In this document: piece after piece, positions 51,236 to 60,066 of the stretch
Layout: every line of letters starts with the position of its first letter
Numbering within the stretch: the first letter of the stretch is position 1
Origin: DATMBF01 sp035559595
GTDB lineage: Bacteria > Bacteroidota > Ignavibacteria > UBA10030
Direction: 5' to 3'
Length of the DNA: 64,000 nt
Assembly: GCA_035559595.1 (NCBI GenBank)
Contig: DATMBF010000011.1
Span: forward strand, 1-64,000
The notes under the pieces: model-generated
What the model was told of the DNA's origin: nothing
The model's input: the letters and a program-made list of their open reading frames with translations, nothing else
Database searches by the model: none
Made by a program: the position numbers and the translations under genes

Positions 51236-51284
51236 AGGTCCCCTCCTTGTTGTAGCGGTTCAGCAGATCAGCAAAGTGAGCGTG

Positions 51285-51884
51285 TCAGCTTGCCGATTTC
51301 GGTGTGGCTAACATACTCTCAAGTCTCTTCTTCACCTCAGGCCATTCGCTTTCGATGATGCTGAAGTAGACCGAATGGCGGTAACGTCCAGCCTGAGTAA
51401 TCATATGGTTTCGGAACATACCCTCTTCTTTGGCTCCGATTCTCAGTAGAGCGTTGCGCGATTGCTGATTGAGTGAATCCGTCTTGAACTCGACCCGGAT
51501 GCAGCCGAGGGTTTCGAAAGCGTGTCGAAGGAGGAGATACTTCGCTTCTGTGTTGATGGCGGTTCGTTGCCAGGGGCGCGCGACCCACGTCCAGCCGATT
51601 TCCAGGCGGCGATGTTCCCTCTCGATGTTGGCATATCGGGTGCTGCCCACAGCTTTGCCCGAAGCTCTCTCGATGAGAGCAAATGGGAGAGCCGTCCCCT
51701 CGCGCTGCCATTCGAGCGCAGTTTCGATGTAGGAGCGCATTTCGTCTTTGGTTTGGATATTTGCGGTGGTGAATTTCCACAAGTCGGGATCGAGTCCGAC
51801 TTCACACAAAGGGTCAACATGCGCGAGCGAAAGTGGTTCGAGTCGGACGGAATTCCCCTCAAGCGTCAGCGGAACAATGTGCAT
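51285..51884 (-). CDS. GNAT-family N-acetyltransferase (RimJ/RimL type)
   Basis: 199 residues from ATG 51884; an open frame continues 40 codons upstream without family features. The RimJ/RimL pattern is clear: VRLEPLSLAHVDPLCEV, LPFALIERASGKAVGSTRYAN, LEIGWTWVARPWQRTAINTEAKYLLLRHAFE (in part) and VEFKTDSLNQQSRNALLRIGAKEEGMFRNH (in part). Acetyl-CoA would bind at the RPWQRTAINTE loop, somewhat altered from the usual Q/R-x-x-G-x-G/A. The substrate is unknown. Confidence 0.9.
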   Translation of the reverse strand: MHIVPLTLEGNSVRLEPLSLAHVDPLCEVGLDPDLWKFTTANIQTKDEMRSYIETALEWQREGTALPFALIERASGKAVGSTRYANIEREHRRLEIGWTWVARPWQRTAINTEAKYLLLRHAFETLGCIRVEFKTDSLNQQSRNALLRIGAKEEGMFRNHMITQAGRYRHSVYFSIIESEWPEVKKRLESMLATPKSAS

Positions 51885-52034
51885 CGATGAATGTCTGTGT
51901 GGCAAAAGCGAATCAAGGTGTCGATGCTCTGTGCGATGGACCCCTCTTACTTCTTCAAACGCCCTTTCGGCTCCAGTTTGACGATAAACTCCAAAGAATG
52001 ACAAGTATCACACTCCCCCTTCGTGAGATCAAGA

Positions 52035-52244
52035 TCAGTCCTCGAGCGTGAATCCGATTTTGATCGTCACTTGCCAGGTGGAGACTTTTCCGTTCTCGAG
52101 ATGGGCGCGAGTATCGATGACTTCAAGCCAGCGCATATTCCGCACGGTTTTTGCTGCTCTCGCCACGGCGTTCTGGATTGCTTCTTCGATACTCTTGGAT
52201 GATGTTCCAGTCAGCTCAATGTGCTTATAGATATGGTCAGGCAT
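52035..52244 (-). CDS. Dodecin-family flavin-binding protein
   Basis: 69 residues, the usual size. It has the beta-alpha-beta-beta pattern YKHIELTGTSSKSIEEAIQNAV, WLEVIDTRAHLENGKVSTWQVTIKIGFTL (in part). The Trp in MRWLEV that stacks on flavin in archaeal dodecins, and the Gln in TWQVT, are present. Dodecins form hollow dodecamers that store or buffer riboflavin/FMN. AAGGAGAACCTTCC precedes the ATG. Confidence 0.94.
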   Translation of the reverse strand: MPDHIYKHIELTGTSSKSIEEAIQNAVARAAKTVRNMRWLEVIDTRAHLENGKVSTWQVTIKIGFTLED

Positions 52245-52272
52245 GGAAGGTTCTCCTTAGACACATTAGTTT

Positions 52273-52317
52273 CTCAGCATGTCAGCGAGTCAGGTGGTCA
52301 TCTTGTCAGCGAGCAAG
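52273..52317. repeat. Spacer with two GTCAGCGAG repeats
   Basis: GTCAGCGAG occurs at 52281-52289 and 52305-52313 in the 99-base gap between the amidohydrolase stop and the dodecin start. The same 9-mer occurs at 8642-8650. Confidence 0.6.
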
Positions 52318-52343
52318 TGTGCGCGATGCCAATATTCCAATCA

Positions 52344-55300
52344 TTATTCTTCCCACCAAAACTTCGGTCGCTTCCTCAGTTCTGTCCCAACTTCATCCAT
52401 CGTTTCGGCATCATACAATCTCCCATTCTTCATCACATGAGTGATGAATTCAGAATTGCGGATGTTTTCCAGTGGATTCTTCTCCATCACGATCACATCA
52501 GCGAGCTTTCCGGGCTCGATAGAGCCGAGATCACGCTCCATGCCGAGGTACTCTGCACCGTAGAGTGTCGCACACCGGATGGCCTCCATGTTGCTCATCC
52601 CGCCTTGCTGGAGCATCCAGAGCTCCCAATGTGCGCCGAGACCCTGAAGCTGCCCGTGCGCTCCAAGTTGAACCTTTCCACCCGCATCAAGAATCTTTTT
52701 GAGCGCCCTGGAAGTTTCGATGTACTGGTAATCATCTTCGTTTGCCATTTGCCGGCGTCGTGAACGCGAATCGATAATCTCCCGCGGCGTGTACGTGAGA
52801 AGACGTTTATTCTCCCACACTTTTGTCGTTTGGTACCAATAGAACTCGCCCGAGAGTCCGCCGTAGTTCACAATGAGCGTCGGAGTGAGGCCAGTCTTCG
52901 ACTTGGAGACGAGCTCAACAACATCTTTGTAGACCGGAGCGATGGGGATGTTGTGCTCGATACCCGTATGGCCGTCGAGCACCATTGTCATATTCCAGAA
53001 GAAGGTTGAGCCACCCTCAGGAACCACCAGCATCTTCAACTGTCGCGCGGCCTCGATGATTTGCTGTCGTTGATCTCGGCGTGGCTGATTGTAACTCTTA
53101 ACACTAAAAGCGCCAACCGCTTTCAATCGACGAAGGTGGGAAAGAGCATCGTCATAGCTGTTGACAATTGCTTTGAACGAGCCTTCGGCACCGTACAGAA
53201 TTGTCCCCGTAGAATAAACGCGCGGCCCCACCATCATTCCCGCCTTGATCATCTCAGCATTTGTGAAGACGAAATCTGTGCTGGCCGAGGGATCGTGCAT
53301 CGTTGTTACGCCGTACGCGAGATTCGCATAATACCGCCAATTCGTGTAGGGAGACCAATCCCCGAAGTTTGCATGGGCGTGGACGTCGATGATTCCCGGC
53401 ATGATGTATTTTCCCGAGACATCCACACGTTTGGCATTGGCGGGGAGGGTGATTGCAGAGTATGGTCCGATAGCCTTGATCCGATTTCGCTCGACAAGGA
53501 TTGTTGCATTCTGAAGGACTTCATCTCCTTTCATCGAGATTACTGTTGCACCGACGAGGGCAATTGTTCCGGGAGGGACATCCGAGTTCGTCTGGAAACT
53601 GATGAAGAGTCCCGTTGTGTCCGGCTTTTCCTGGACGCTATCGTTTGCCCCCGGCACAAACGTGAACGTGTTTGTCAGATCGCGCGAGAAAAGCTCGGGA
53701 CCCAGAGACCAATACAGGCGCTTGCTTGTCGCGTTCCAACTCAGAAAGGTGGCGGCATCTCTCGTAATTTTCTTGATCGGATAGTCCGTAGTGCCCGGTC
53801 CGATGTTCACCGCCTGTCCCGTTACCGGGAATGGTGCAAGGTAACCCTGATAGCGCTCAACGAGCCCGATCCACTGTTCGTCCGGCGAAGGAACAATCTC
53901 CTGCGCATTGTCGGAGGTGAGATGAACGCGGCGCTGCTCTCCGCTCAATCCGATGCTTACGAGAGCGACCTTTTCAGCCTCGCGCGAAAGCAAGAAGACT
54001 CGATCGCCTGATTTCGTGAAGCGAGGTCGAGATCCCTCCTCGGTAATCAGCATTGGCTTCCCACCATCTGATGACATCCAATAGATGCCGGTTTCGCTGG
54101 CGTAGAGATTGCCCCGGAGGTCATTTCCGCCGACTTTTCTATAGACAATCCGTTTCCCGTCTGGCGAAAAAGTGGGCTCAACGTACGTTCCTTTCGCCGA
54201 AGTGAGTTTCGTTTGGTTACTTCCGGTTGCCCGGATCTTTTGAATCGCACCCATTTCCGTATCGTTCCACGTCGCGTAGATAATCCATCGACCATCAGGT
54301 GAGAAGGAGGGATAGAGTTCGAGATTCGTTTCGTCTCGCGTAAGTCGTTTTGGTGTGCCGCTGGGAAGGGGGCGAATCCAGAGCTTTCCGAGCGCAGAGT
54401 AAACGACCGATTTCTCATCGGGCGAGACGGTCACCCAGCGTAACATTTTGACGTTGAATTTCTCAGGAGCAACCTCTTGCGGGAATTTCACGGCCTCGGT
54501 AATCGCGTGTTTTGCCTTCACTTTGAAAGGAATCTGCCTGGCTTGCTTCGTTCGTACGTCGATCCTCCAGAGTTTTCCTTTTGCCCAGATGATGATGTTA
54601 CGGCTGTCGGGTGTCCAGGAGAATCCGGGATAAACACCAAAAATCGCCCATGCCTCCTGCTGATCATGATCGAGTTGATCGTAGATCGGAGTTTCCCGAC
54701 CACTTTCGATATCGTAAAGATAGAGAACGGAATTCAGACCGACACGTCTGACGAAGGCGATTGTCTTTCCGTCAGGGGAAGGCTGTGGTCGTGCGGCTCC
54801 ACCTGCACGGCGAATGTATTGCTCGGTTTTCCCTGTCTGCCGATCCAGTCGCTGGATGATGTAGATGATCCCGTAGGGATCCTTGTTGTATTGAAATCCT
54901 CCGCCCGGTGAGACATCTTCGCTGTAATACAGGTATCGTCCGTTCGGAAAAAGTGCAGGCTCTCCCGCATCCTGTTCCCAGTTGCGTCGCTTGGTCATCT
55001 GCAATCCGGTTCCGCCGGTGATATGATAGAGCCACATTTCCCCTGCGCCGAGCGACCGCGTGTTCCGGTAATGTTTGCGCCCAACCAAATATTGGCCATC
55101 GGGAGTCCAGACGGCGTTGTTTACCTGGCGTTCTTTTTCTTTTGTCACCTGTTGCGGTTTCGAGCCGTCAGCATTCATAATCCAGATGTTGTCGATGCCA
55201 TCGCGGTCGCTGGTGAAGGAGATCTTCTTACCATCAGGACTGAATCGTGGTTGGCTTTCGTAGGCAGGTCCGCCGGCGAGCAACATCGCATCGCCTCCTT

Positions 55301-55556
55301 CGATTGGCATCTTGTAGATGTCGCCAAGCAGATCGAAGACAATCCACTTTCCATCAGGACTGACATCAACCGCCATCCATGTGCCTTCATCGGTTTCGAA
55401 TTCGACGACGGTGGTCGGTCCGTGTGCTGCCGTAACATCCCATTTGTCGGATTTTTTGACGGTATCGTTTGGGGCATCCGCTTTTGGTGTCTGGGCAATC
55501 GAGGTGAAGGACAAAACGCATGAGAGAATGAAGAAACGAATGAGCCGAAGAGTCAT
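52344..55556 (-). CDS. Exported TolB-like propeller-amidohydrolase fusion
   Basis: 1070 residues, signal peptide (LIRFFILSCVLSFTSIAQ), AAGGAG before ATG. Residues about 50-640 hold PD40/TolB propeller repeats (VSPDGKWIVFD, PRFSPDGKKISFTSDRDG, PTFSPDGKRIVYRK). About 665-1055 is a metal-dependent amidohydrolase: HAHAN for metal binding, VKSYNQ with the probable bridging Lys, HTGIEHNI, GAHGQLQGLGAHWELW, and GSIEPGKLADVIVMEKNPL. Similar fusions are annotated as imidazolonepropionase-like or prolidase-like, but the substrate is not known. It is probably periplasmic. Confidence 0.93.
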   Translation of the reverse strand: MTLRLIRFFILSCVLSFTSIAQTPKADAPNDTVKKSDKWDVTAAHGPTTVVEFETDEGTWMAVDVSPDGKWIVFDLLGDIYKMPIEGGDAMLLAGGPAYESQPRFSPDGKKISFTSDRDGIDNIWIMNADGSKPQQVTKEKERQVNNAVWTPDGQYLVGRKHYRNTRSLGAGEMWLYHITGGTGLQMTKRRNWEQDAGEPALFPNGRYLYYSEDVSPGGGFQYNKDPYGIIYIIQRLDRQTGKTEQYIRRAGGAARPQPSPDGKTIAFVRRVGLNSVLYLYDIESGRETPIYDQLDHDQQEAWAIFGVYPGFSWTPDSRNIIIWAKGKLWRIDVRTKQARQIPFKVKAKHAITEAVKFPQEVAPEKFNVKMLRWVTVSPDEKSVVYSALGKLWIRPLPSGTPKRLTRDETNLELYPSFSPDGRWIIYATWNDTEMGAIQKIRATGSNQTKLTSAKGTYVEPTFSPDGKRIVYRKVGGNDLRGNLYASETGIYWMSSDGGKPMLITEEGSRPRFTKSGDRVFLLSREAEKVALVSIGLSGEQRRVHLTSDNAQEIVPSPDEQWIGLVERYQGYLAPFPVTGQAVNIGPGTTDYPIKKITRDAATFLSWNATSKRLYWSLGPELFSRDLTNTFTFVPGANDSVQEKPDTTGLFISFQTNSDVPPGTIALVGATVISMKGDEVLQNATILVERNRIKAIGPYSAITLPANAKRVDVSGKYIMPGIIDVHAHANFGDWSPYTNWRYYANLAYGVTTMHDPSASTDFVFTNAEMIKAGMMVGPRVYSTGTILYGAEGSFKAIVNSYDDALSHLRRLKAVGAFSVKSYNQPRRDQRQQIIEAARQLKMLVVPEGGSTFFWNMTMVLDGHTGIEHNIPIAPVYKDVVELVSKSKTGLTPTLIVNYGGLSGEFYWYQTTKVWENKRLLTYTPREIIDSRSRRRQMANEDDYQYIETSRALKKILDAGGKVQLGAHGQLQGLGAHWELWMLQQGGMSNMEAIRCATLYGAEYLGMERDLGSIEPGKLADVIVMEKNPLENIRNSEFITHVMKNGRLYDAETMDEVGTELRKRPKFWWEE

Positions 55557-55722
55557 GACAACTCCTTGAGGATACTTGTGGGAATAAGACTGAAGTGCTA
55601 AAACATACGGAAGGGGAAGAATGGAAGCAAGAAATATTCGTTAGTGATCTCCACCGGTGGCATGGTGTGTTTTCCTTTTGTACATTCATTGTGTGATACC
55701 ACATTCACCAATCCAACCTTAA

Positions 55723-56838
55723 GTGCCTGACGTTGAACTAACCATCATCGGTGCAGGTGTTGTCGGACTTGCCATCGGAGCACGGCTTGCACCGAAACAT
55801 CCCGGCCTCCTCGTTCTTGAAAAAAACGAAAGGTACGGCATGGAGACTTCCAGCCGGAACAGCGAAGTCATTCACGCCGGCATCTACTATTCTCCGGGTT
55901 CACTGAAAGCACGCCTCTGCGTCGAAGGTCGCGACGAGCTGTACAGATTGTGCGAGAAGCACGGTATTACACATCGCAAGATTACGAAGATCATAACCGC
56001 GGTCTCTCAAGCTGAACTCCCCAAGCTTGAACAGATTTTTGAGAATGGAAGGAAGAACGGTGTTGAGCTCCAACTATTGGATAAACAACAAACTCTTGCT
56101 TTGGAGCCAAACATCAATGCCGTTGCCTCGATTTTTTCGCCTCGAACAGGAATTCTCAGCGCACACGAGCTGATGGATTACTTCTACCATGAGATTGTCG
56201 AGCACAACGGGACTATCCAGCACCGCTGCGAGGTCACCGGCATTGAGAAGGTCACCGATGGCTACAAAGTCAAAATCAACGAAGGTGGGCAATCCTCCGT
56301 GTTTACAACCGAAAGCATTATCAATGCAGCAGGTCTTCACGCCGATAAGGTGGCTGCGATGGTTGGGATTGATATAGACGCCGCCGGATATCGACTGAGC
56401 TATGCGAAAGGCTCGTATTTTGCTGTCGCCTCCTCCAAATCCCGACTTGTTTCCCGGCTTGTCTATCCTGTTCCGGGAGGAGAGAGTTTGGGAGTTCATG
56501 CACTACTCGATTGGGGTGGGCGATTGAAGTTCGGGCCGGACGTTGAGTATCTCCCGAATGGTGTTATTGACTATTCGGTCGACGAGGCGAAACGCGGCGC
56601 GTTCGGCGAGTCCATACGCAGGATCGTTCCGGCAATCCAGGATGATGATATCACACCCGACATGAGTGGAATCCGTCCAAAGCTTCAACGAAAGGGAGAG
56701 CTACCAAAGGATTTTGTCATTGTACATGAAAAGGAGCGGGGACTCGAGGGATTTGTGAATTTGATCGGTATTGAGTCACCCGGTCTAACTGCCTCTCCCG
56801 CAATTGCGCGGTATGTCGAACAGTTGATTGATCATTGA
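55723..56838 (+). CDS. FAD-dependent oxidoreductase, L-2-hydroxyglutarate dehydrogenase (LhgO)-like
   Basis: 371 residues from a GTG start; no ribosome binding site. The FAD-binding GAGVVGLAIGARLA lies at residues 10-23. The family segment TSSRNSEVIHAGIYYSPGSLKARLC is nearly complete (quoted in part), as are GILSAHELMDYF, INAAGLHADKVA, YAKGSYF, RLVYPVPGGESLGVH and ESPGLTASPAIA. These match the LhgO/DAO group, which oxidises L-2-hydroxyglutarate or related 2-hydroxyacids with electron transfer to quinone. It stands alone on the plus strand. Confidence 0.91.
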   Translation: MPDVELTIIGAGVVGLAIGARLAPKHPGLLVLEKNERYGMETSSRNSEVIHAGIYYSPGSLKARLCVEGRDELYRLCEKHGITHRKITKIITAVSQAELPKLEQIFENGRKNGVELQLLDKQQTLALEPNINAVASIFSPRTGILSAHELMDYFYHEIVEHNGTIQHRCEVTGIEKVTDGYKVKINEGGQSSVFTTESIINAAGLHADKVAAMVGIDIDAAGYRLSYAKGSYFAVASSKSRLVSRLVYPVPGGESLGVHALLDWGGRLKFGPDVEYLPNGVIDYSVDEAKRGAFGESIRRIVPAIQDDDITPDMSGIRPKLQRKGELPKDFVIVHEKERGLEGFVNLIGIESPGLTASPAIARYVEQLIDH

Positions 56839-56866
56839 AAAAGGCCTCTGTTGTTTGCCATCTCAC

Positions 56867-56896
56867 TTGCATTAAGGTTGAGCTTTTGTATCTTTA
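56867..56896 (+). promoter_or_regulatory. Promoter TTG-N19-TATCTTTA for the ZIP-like gene
   Basis: TTG at 56867-56869, 19 bases, TATCTTTA at 56889-56896, 16 bases before the ATG, which lacks a ribosome binding site. Confidence 0.45.
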
Positions 56897-56912
56897 GCCT
56901 CTGAGACACACT

Positions 56913-58241
56913 ATGCTGGACGCCACCGAACCGACCCGCGTTCTCATTGCTGCGGCAATGGCTGTCGCTGCAATGATTTCCCTCCTCATTGGCGCTTCCG
57001 TTGGATTATTCTTCAGGCCCTCTCACAAAGTCAATGCCATTATTATGGCCTTCGGGACGGGTGCACTGATTCAGGCCCTTGCGGTCGAACTTGCATTTGA
57101 GGGGGCCGAGCGACTTGTGCATCAGGCACACCTTAACGGAGTGATGAGCTGGCTCTGGGTTGCCGGTGGTTTCGCGGCCGGTGGAAGTATCTATTACATC
57201 GGCAATCGCATTATCGATCAAATGGGAGGAGCTCTCCGTCATCCCGCGCTTGCCAAGCTCTTTCTGTTAGAAAAGAAACGAGAAGAATCCGCTGCAGTCC
57301 TTTCCCGTCTCTCGAAGATTGACCTTGTTCGCTCCCTTCCACCCGAAGAAATGGAGGATGTTCTTGATTGCATCGAACCCGTAGAGGTAAAAGCGGGGGA
57401 GAAGGTCTTTCGAATGGGAGATGTTGGCGATGCGCTGTACTTCATCGATGACGGTCAGATCGACATCGTCTCCACCAATGGCGAAGAGACCTCTGTGATT
57501 GCGCGACTCGAGACGGGTCAATCGTTCGGTGAAATGGCTCTGTTGACGGGTGAACCGCGATCGGGAACGGCGGTTGCGGTCAAAGACACAGCATTACTGA
57601 GAATCAAAAAGAAGAACTTTGATGAGTTGATGAAGAATTCACCCAATCTTCGCAGGGCTGTTGAGGAACTCAACTCACAACGTCTCTTACAGAATGTCGA
57701 AAAGACGAGGGGAAAAATCGATGCGGTACATTGGCAGAAAGTTGCCGTAGCAAATATCCAGCGCCTCACGAGGAACGAAGAGCTTGCTCTGATGCAAAAG
57801 CATGTTTCTGCCGGTGCGCCTCTTGCGATCTTCCTTGGAGCAATGTTGGATGGCATTCCCGAGTCGATCGTTATCGGGTCGAGTTTTGTTTCGCTGGCAA
57901 CCTACCAGTTCACGTTTCTCGCGGCAGTGTTTGTTTCTAACCTGCCGGAGGCAATGGCGAGTGCAGCGGGAATGAAAGAGGCCGGCTTTGCCCAAAGTCG
58001 CGTCTTTATGCTGTGGGGGACGCTCGTCGTCGCCGGTGCAATTGCAGCCGCTCTTGGCAATATGTTCCTCACGGAAGCTCCTCCCACGGTGCTGACATTA
58101 GTTGAGGCAATCGCCGGCGGTGGCATTCTTGCCATGGTCTCCTCCGTCATGATGCCGGAGGCCTACGAGCACGGTGGACCGGATGTCGGACTTGCAACGA
58201 TTGCCGGATTCTTGGTTGCGTTTCTCTTCAAATTCGTGTAG
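56913..58241 (+). CDS. ZIP-family-like membrane protein with inserted cyclic-nucleotide-binding domain
   Basis: 442 residues. Three N-terminal helices (about 10-105, with AFGTGALIQALAVELAFEGAE in helix 2) are followed by a cytoplasmic CNBD/Crp-like domain (about 135-255) in the loop between ZIP helices 3 and 4. Its phosphate-binding cassette is recognisable in GQSFGEMALLTGEPRSGTAV. The C-terminal helices then resume the ZIP pattern: IFLGAMLDGIPESIVIG (helix 4) and AVFVSNLPEAMASAAGM (helix 5). The metal His residues of standard ZIPs (HNxPEG, HExPH) are replaced by Asp and Asn/Ser. I infer a nucleotide-gated transporter of altered specificity, followed at once by an ACT-domain gene. Confidence 0.85.
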   Translation: MLDATEPTRVLIAAAMAVAAMISLLIGASVGLFFRPSHKVNAIIMAFGTGALIQALAVELAFEGAERLVHQAHLNGVMSWLWVAGGFAAGGSIYYIGNRIIDQMGGALRHPALAKLFLLEKKREESAAVLSRLSKIDLVRSLPPEEMEDVLDCIEPVEVKAGEKVFRMGDVGDALYFIDDGQIDIVSTNGEETSVIARLETGQSFGEMALLTGEPRSGTAVAVKDTALLRIKKKNFDELMKNSPNLRRAVEELNSQRLLQNVEKTRGKIDAVHWQKVAVANIQRLTRNEELALMQKHVSAGAPLAIFLGAMLDGIPESIVIGSSFVSLATYQFTFLAAVFVSNLPEAMASAAGMKEAGFAQSRVFMLWGTLVVAGAIAAALGNMFLTEAPPTVLTLVEAIAGGGILAMVSSVMMPEAYEHGGPDVGLATIAGFLVAFLFKFV

Positions 58242-58258
58242 CACGAAAGGAGGGTGAT

Positions 58259-58642
58259 ATGGAGAAGATTCAAGAGCTGTTTGTCGTCGTGGAGAATCGA
58301 CCGGGGGCACTGGGGAACCTGCTCGGAACGCTCGGAAGAGAGCGAATCAACATCGAAGCGATCGGCCTATTTCAGGATGTTGCGAAGTTGTCCGTTTCTG
58401 ATATCGACAAGGCGAAGAAGGTTCTCATCAAACAAGGGTATGCCGTCGAGGAGCGTGAGGTGTTGCGACTTGAGCTGGACAACAAACCTGGCTCGTTCGC
58501 ATTTGTCGCCTCGCGACTTGGCAATGCCGGACTTAATATCGAGTACTGCTATGCTACTGTGGGGAAAAACCAGAAGTCTGCGGCGGTGATCCTTGATGTG
58601 AGAGATTTAGATAAGGCGATGGAAGTTCTTCAAGGGGTTTGA
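58259..58642 (+). CDS. Tandem ACT-domain protein
   Basis: 127 residues, AAAGGAGG before ATG, 17 bases after the ZIP-like gene. Two ACT domains: FVVVENRPGALGNLLGTLGRERINIEAIGLF (in part) and LRLELDNKPGSFAFVASRLGNAGLNIEYCYA (in part), each with the ligand-loop Pro-Gly. Stand-alone ACT pairs like this bind amino acids and act as small regulators. Co-transcription with the ZIP-like gene suggests that it modulates it or senses a related metabolite; that is inference. Confidence 0.92.
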   Translation: MEKIQELFVVVENRPGALGNLLGTLGRERINIEAIGLFQDVAKLSVSDIDKAKKVLIKQGYAVEEREVLRLELDNKPGSFAFVASRLGNAGLNIEYCYATVGKNQKSAAVILDVRDLDKAMEVLQGV

Positions 58643-58769
58643 AGTGAGAAGATTTGTCTTTTCATTCTCGAATCGTCTTCTGCCATGACGCGCGACTCAT
58701 ACGGATCAGTGATTCGCTCCTGTCTGAAAGGTTCAGAACGATGATCTATTGGCCAATAACTATTAACCA

Positions 58770-59258
58770 TCAATTCTTCCCATCTCCCTCCTCAGACCCT
58801 TCTTCCAAGATTCTCTCCCGTTCGCTTTCAATCCAGTCGTACAGAATATTCTTCTCTTCTTCTGATAGCCGTGCGGATGGATGCATCAGCAGATAGGGGG
58901 GAAGGGGCATTTCACCGTCATTGATCTCCTGGGCCATTTGATCGATACGACCAACTGCACGGAAATACTTGTAGGTCCAGTTTGAGAAATTCAGCTTGCT
59001 CCGCCCCTCTTCGACGTCGTGGGCCACAAGCCACATTGCGGGAGCAAGATGACTATACCAAGGCCAGCGTGTTTCGTGAGAGTGGCAATCGTAGCAGGAT
59101 CGCCGAAGAATCTTGTCGACATTTTCCGGGACGCGAAGCTTCGCCTGAATCGTCATTGCCGGATCCACCGGCGGATTCGTTCTTTCCGGTCGATAGAATT
59201 GCGCCAGCAGGAACAACCCGAGAAATCCAATGCCAACCCATCGCAGGATCTTTTTCAT
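58770..59258 (-). CDS. Haem-binding-domain (cytochrome-like) membrane protein
   Basis: 162 residues, AAGGAG before ATG, N-terminal anchor (ILRWVGIGFLGLFLLAQFY). The Haem_bd domain shows RSCYDCHSHETRWPWYSHLAPAMWL with the covalent haem motif C-x2-C-H (quoted region shortened by the family's usual limits: RRSCYDCHS, WPWYSH, APAMW), then VEEGRSKLNFSNW and the second-half MPLPPYLLMHPSARLSEEE. The protein is periplasmic, with one c-type haem. The electron partner is unknown. Confidence 0.92.
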   Translation of the reverse strand: MKKILRWVGIGFLGLFLLAQFYRPERTNPPVDPAMTIQAKLRVPENVDKILRRSCYDCHSHETRWPWYSHLAPAMWLVAHDVEEGRSKLNFSNWTYKYFRAVGRIDQMAQEINDGEMPLPPYLLMHPSARLSEEEKNILYDWIESERERILEEGSEEGDGKN

Positions 59259-59375
59259 TCTCGTTTCTCCTTCACCGTATTAACCAGTGTGGAAATTGTA
59301 GGGATATTTTTTGTCTTTTGCCAGCCGAGCGCTGGAACCTCGAACACAAGCCTCACACTACGAACACCAAACCTC

Positions 59376-59849
59376 TTATCGACCTCCCCTCCCCATTCGC
59401 TCCGGCATTTCAACGGCAACAACCTCACCCTTGGCGCAAACTTCTCCGCGAGCAAGGAGTATTGCTTCAATAATCACCTTTCGCCCTTTGATTTCCTTCA
59501 CCTTCCCTCGCACCTCGAGCTCAACACCCATCGGTGTGGGTTGAAGATACTCTACCCGTAATGAAGCAGTAACAAAGCGATGGGGGGGATGACTTCCCAA
59601 TTCCCGATTCTCGATGCGATAAGCCGCTGCGGCCGCCGATCCGGTTCCGTGACAATCGATCAGGGATGCAATCAATCCGCCGTACACATATCCCGGCATG
59701 GCTGTGTGTGAAGGCCATGGTGTAAACCGGCACACCGTTTCCTCCCCCTCCCAATAGCTCTTGATGTGAAGCCCGTCTTTGTTGAGTCGCCCGCATCCGT
59801 AACAATGGCTGAATTCATCCGGGTAGAAATCCTGAAATGCCTTTTCCAT
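59376..59849 (-). CDS. PaaI-like hotdog-fold thioesterase
   Basis: 157 residues. The N-terminal CYGCGRLNKDGLHIKS zinc-ribbon-like segment is common in this subgroup. The hotdog core contains AMPGYVYGGLIASLIDCHGTGSA (in part) with the probable catalytic Asp in IDCHG, FVTASLRVEYLQPTPMG and RKVIIEAILLARGEVCAKGEVV (in part). It probably hydrolyses an acyl-CoA thioester. Tandem palindromes lie about 50-75 bases upstream. Confidence 0.9.
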   Translation of the reverse strand: MEKAFQDFYPDEFSHCYGCGRLNKDGLHIKSYWEGEETVCRFTPWPSHTAMPGYVYGGLIASLIDCHGTGSAAAAAYRIENRELGSHPPHRFVTASLRVEYLQPTPMGVELEVRGKVKEIKGRKVIIEAILLARGEVCAKGEVVAVEMPERMGRGGR

Positions 59850-59895
59850 GGTTAGTTTTCCTACTGTGGGCTAGAATGTCAGGAACATCTGCTGA

Positions 59896-59925
59896 ATTGT
59901 TGAAAACAATGACATCAGGATGTCA
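59896..59925. promoter_or_regulatory. Tandem palindromes upstream of the thioesterase gene
   Basis: ATTGTT-GAA-AACAAT (59896-59910) and TGACATC-AG-GATGTCA (59910-59925) share one base and lie 47-76 bases before the thioesterase ATG. They could be operators. There is no T-tract. Confidence 0.35.
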
Positions 59926-60066
59926 CAGACAATCCTGAACAGCATTAGATATACTGGCACAAGTTTTCACACAAATTTTCCACCAGCCAATCCCTATGAG
60001 ACTCTCGCCAGGCGTGAGGTTCGAGCTTGAGATCGGACTGTATTCGTTTTCCACGGAAAACACTTT

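Noticed and set aside
53061..54011. Plus-strand frame of 316 codons opposite the amidohydrolase
   Set aside because: Shadow of the TolB-like repeats; Arg/Cys-rich composition without a fold.
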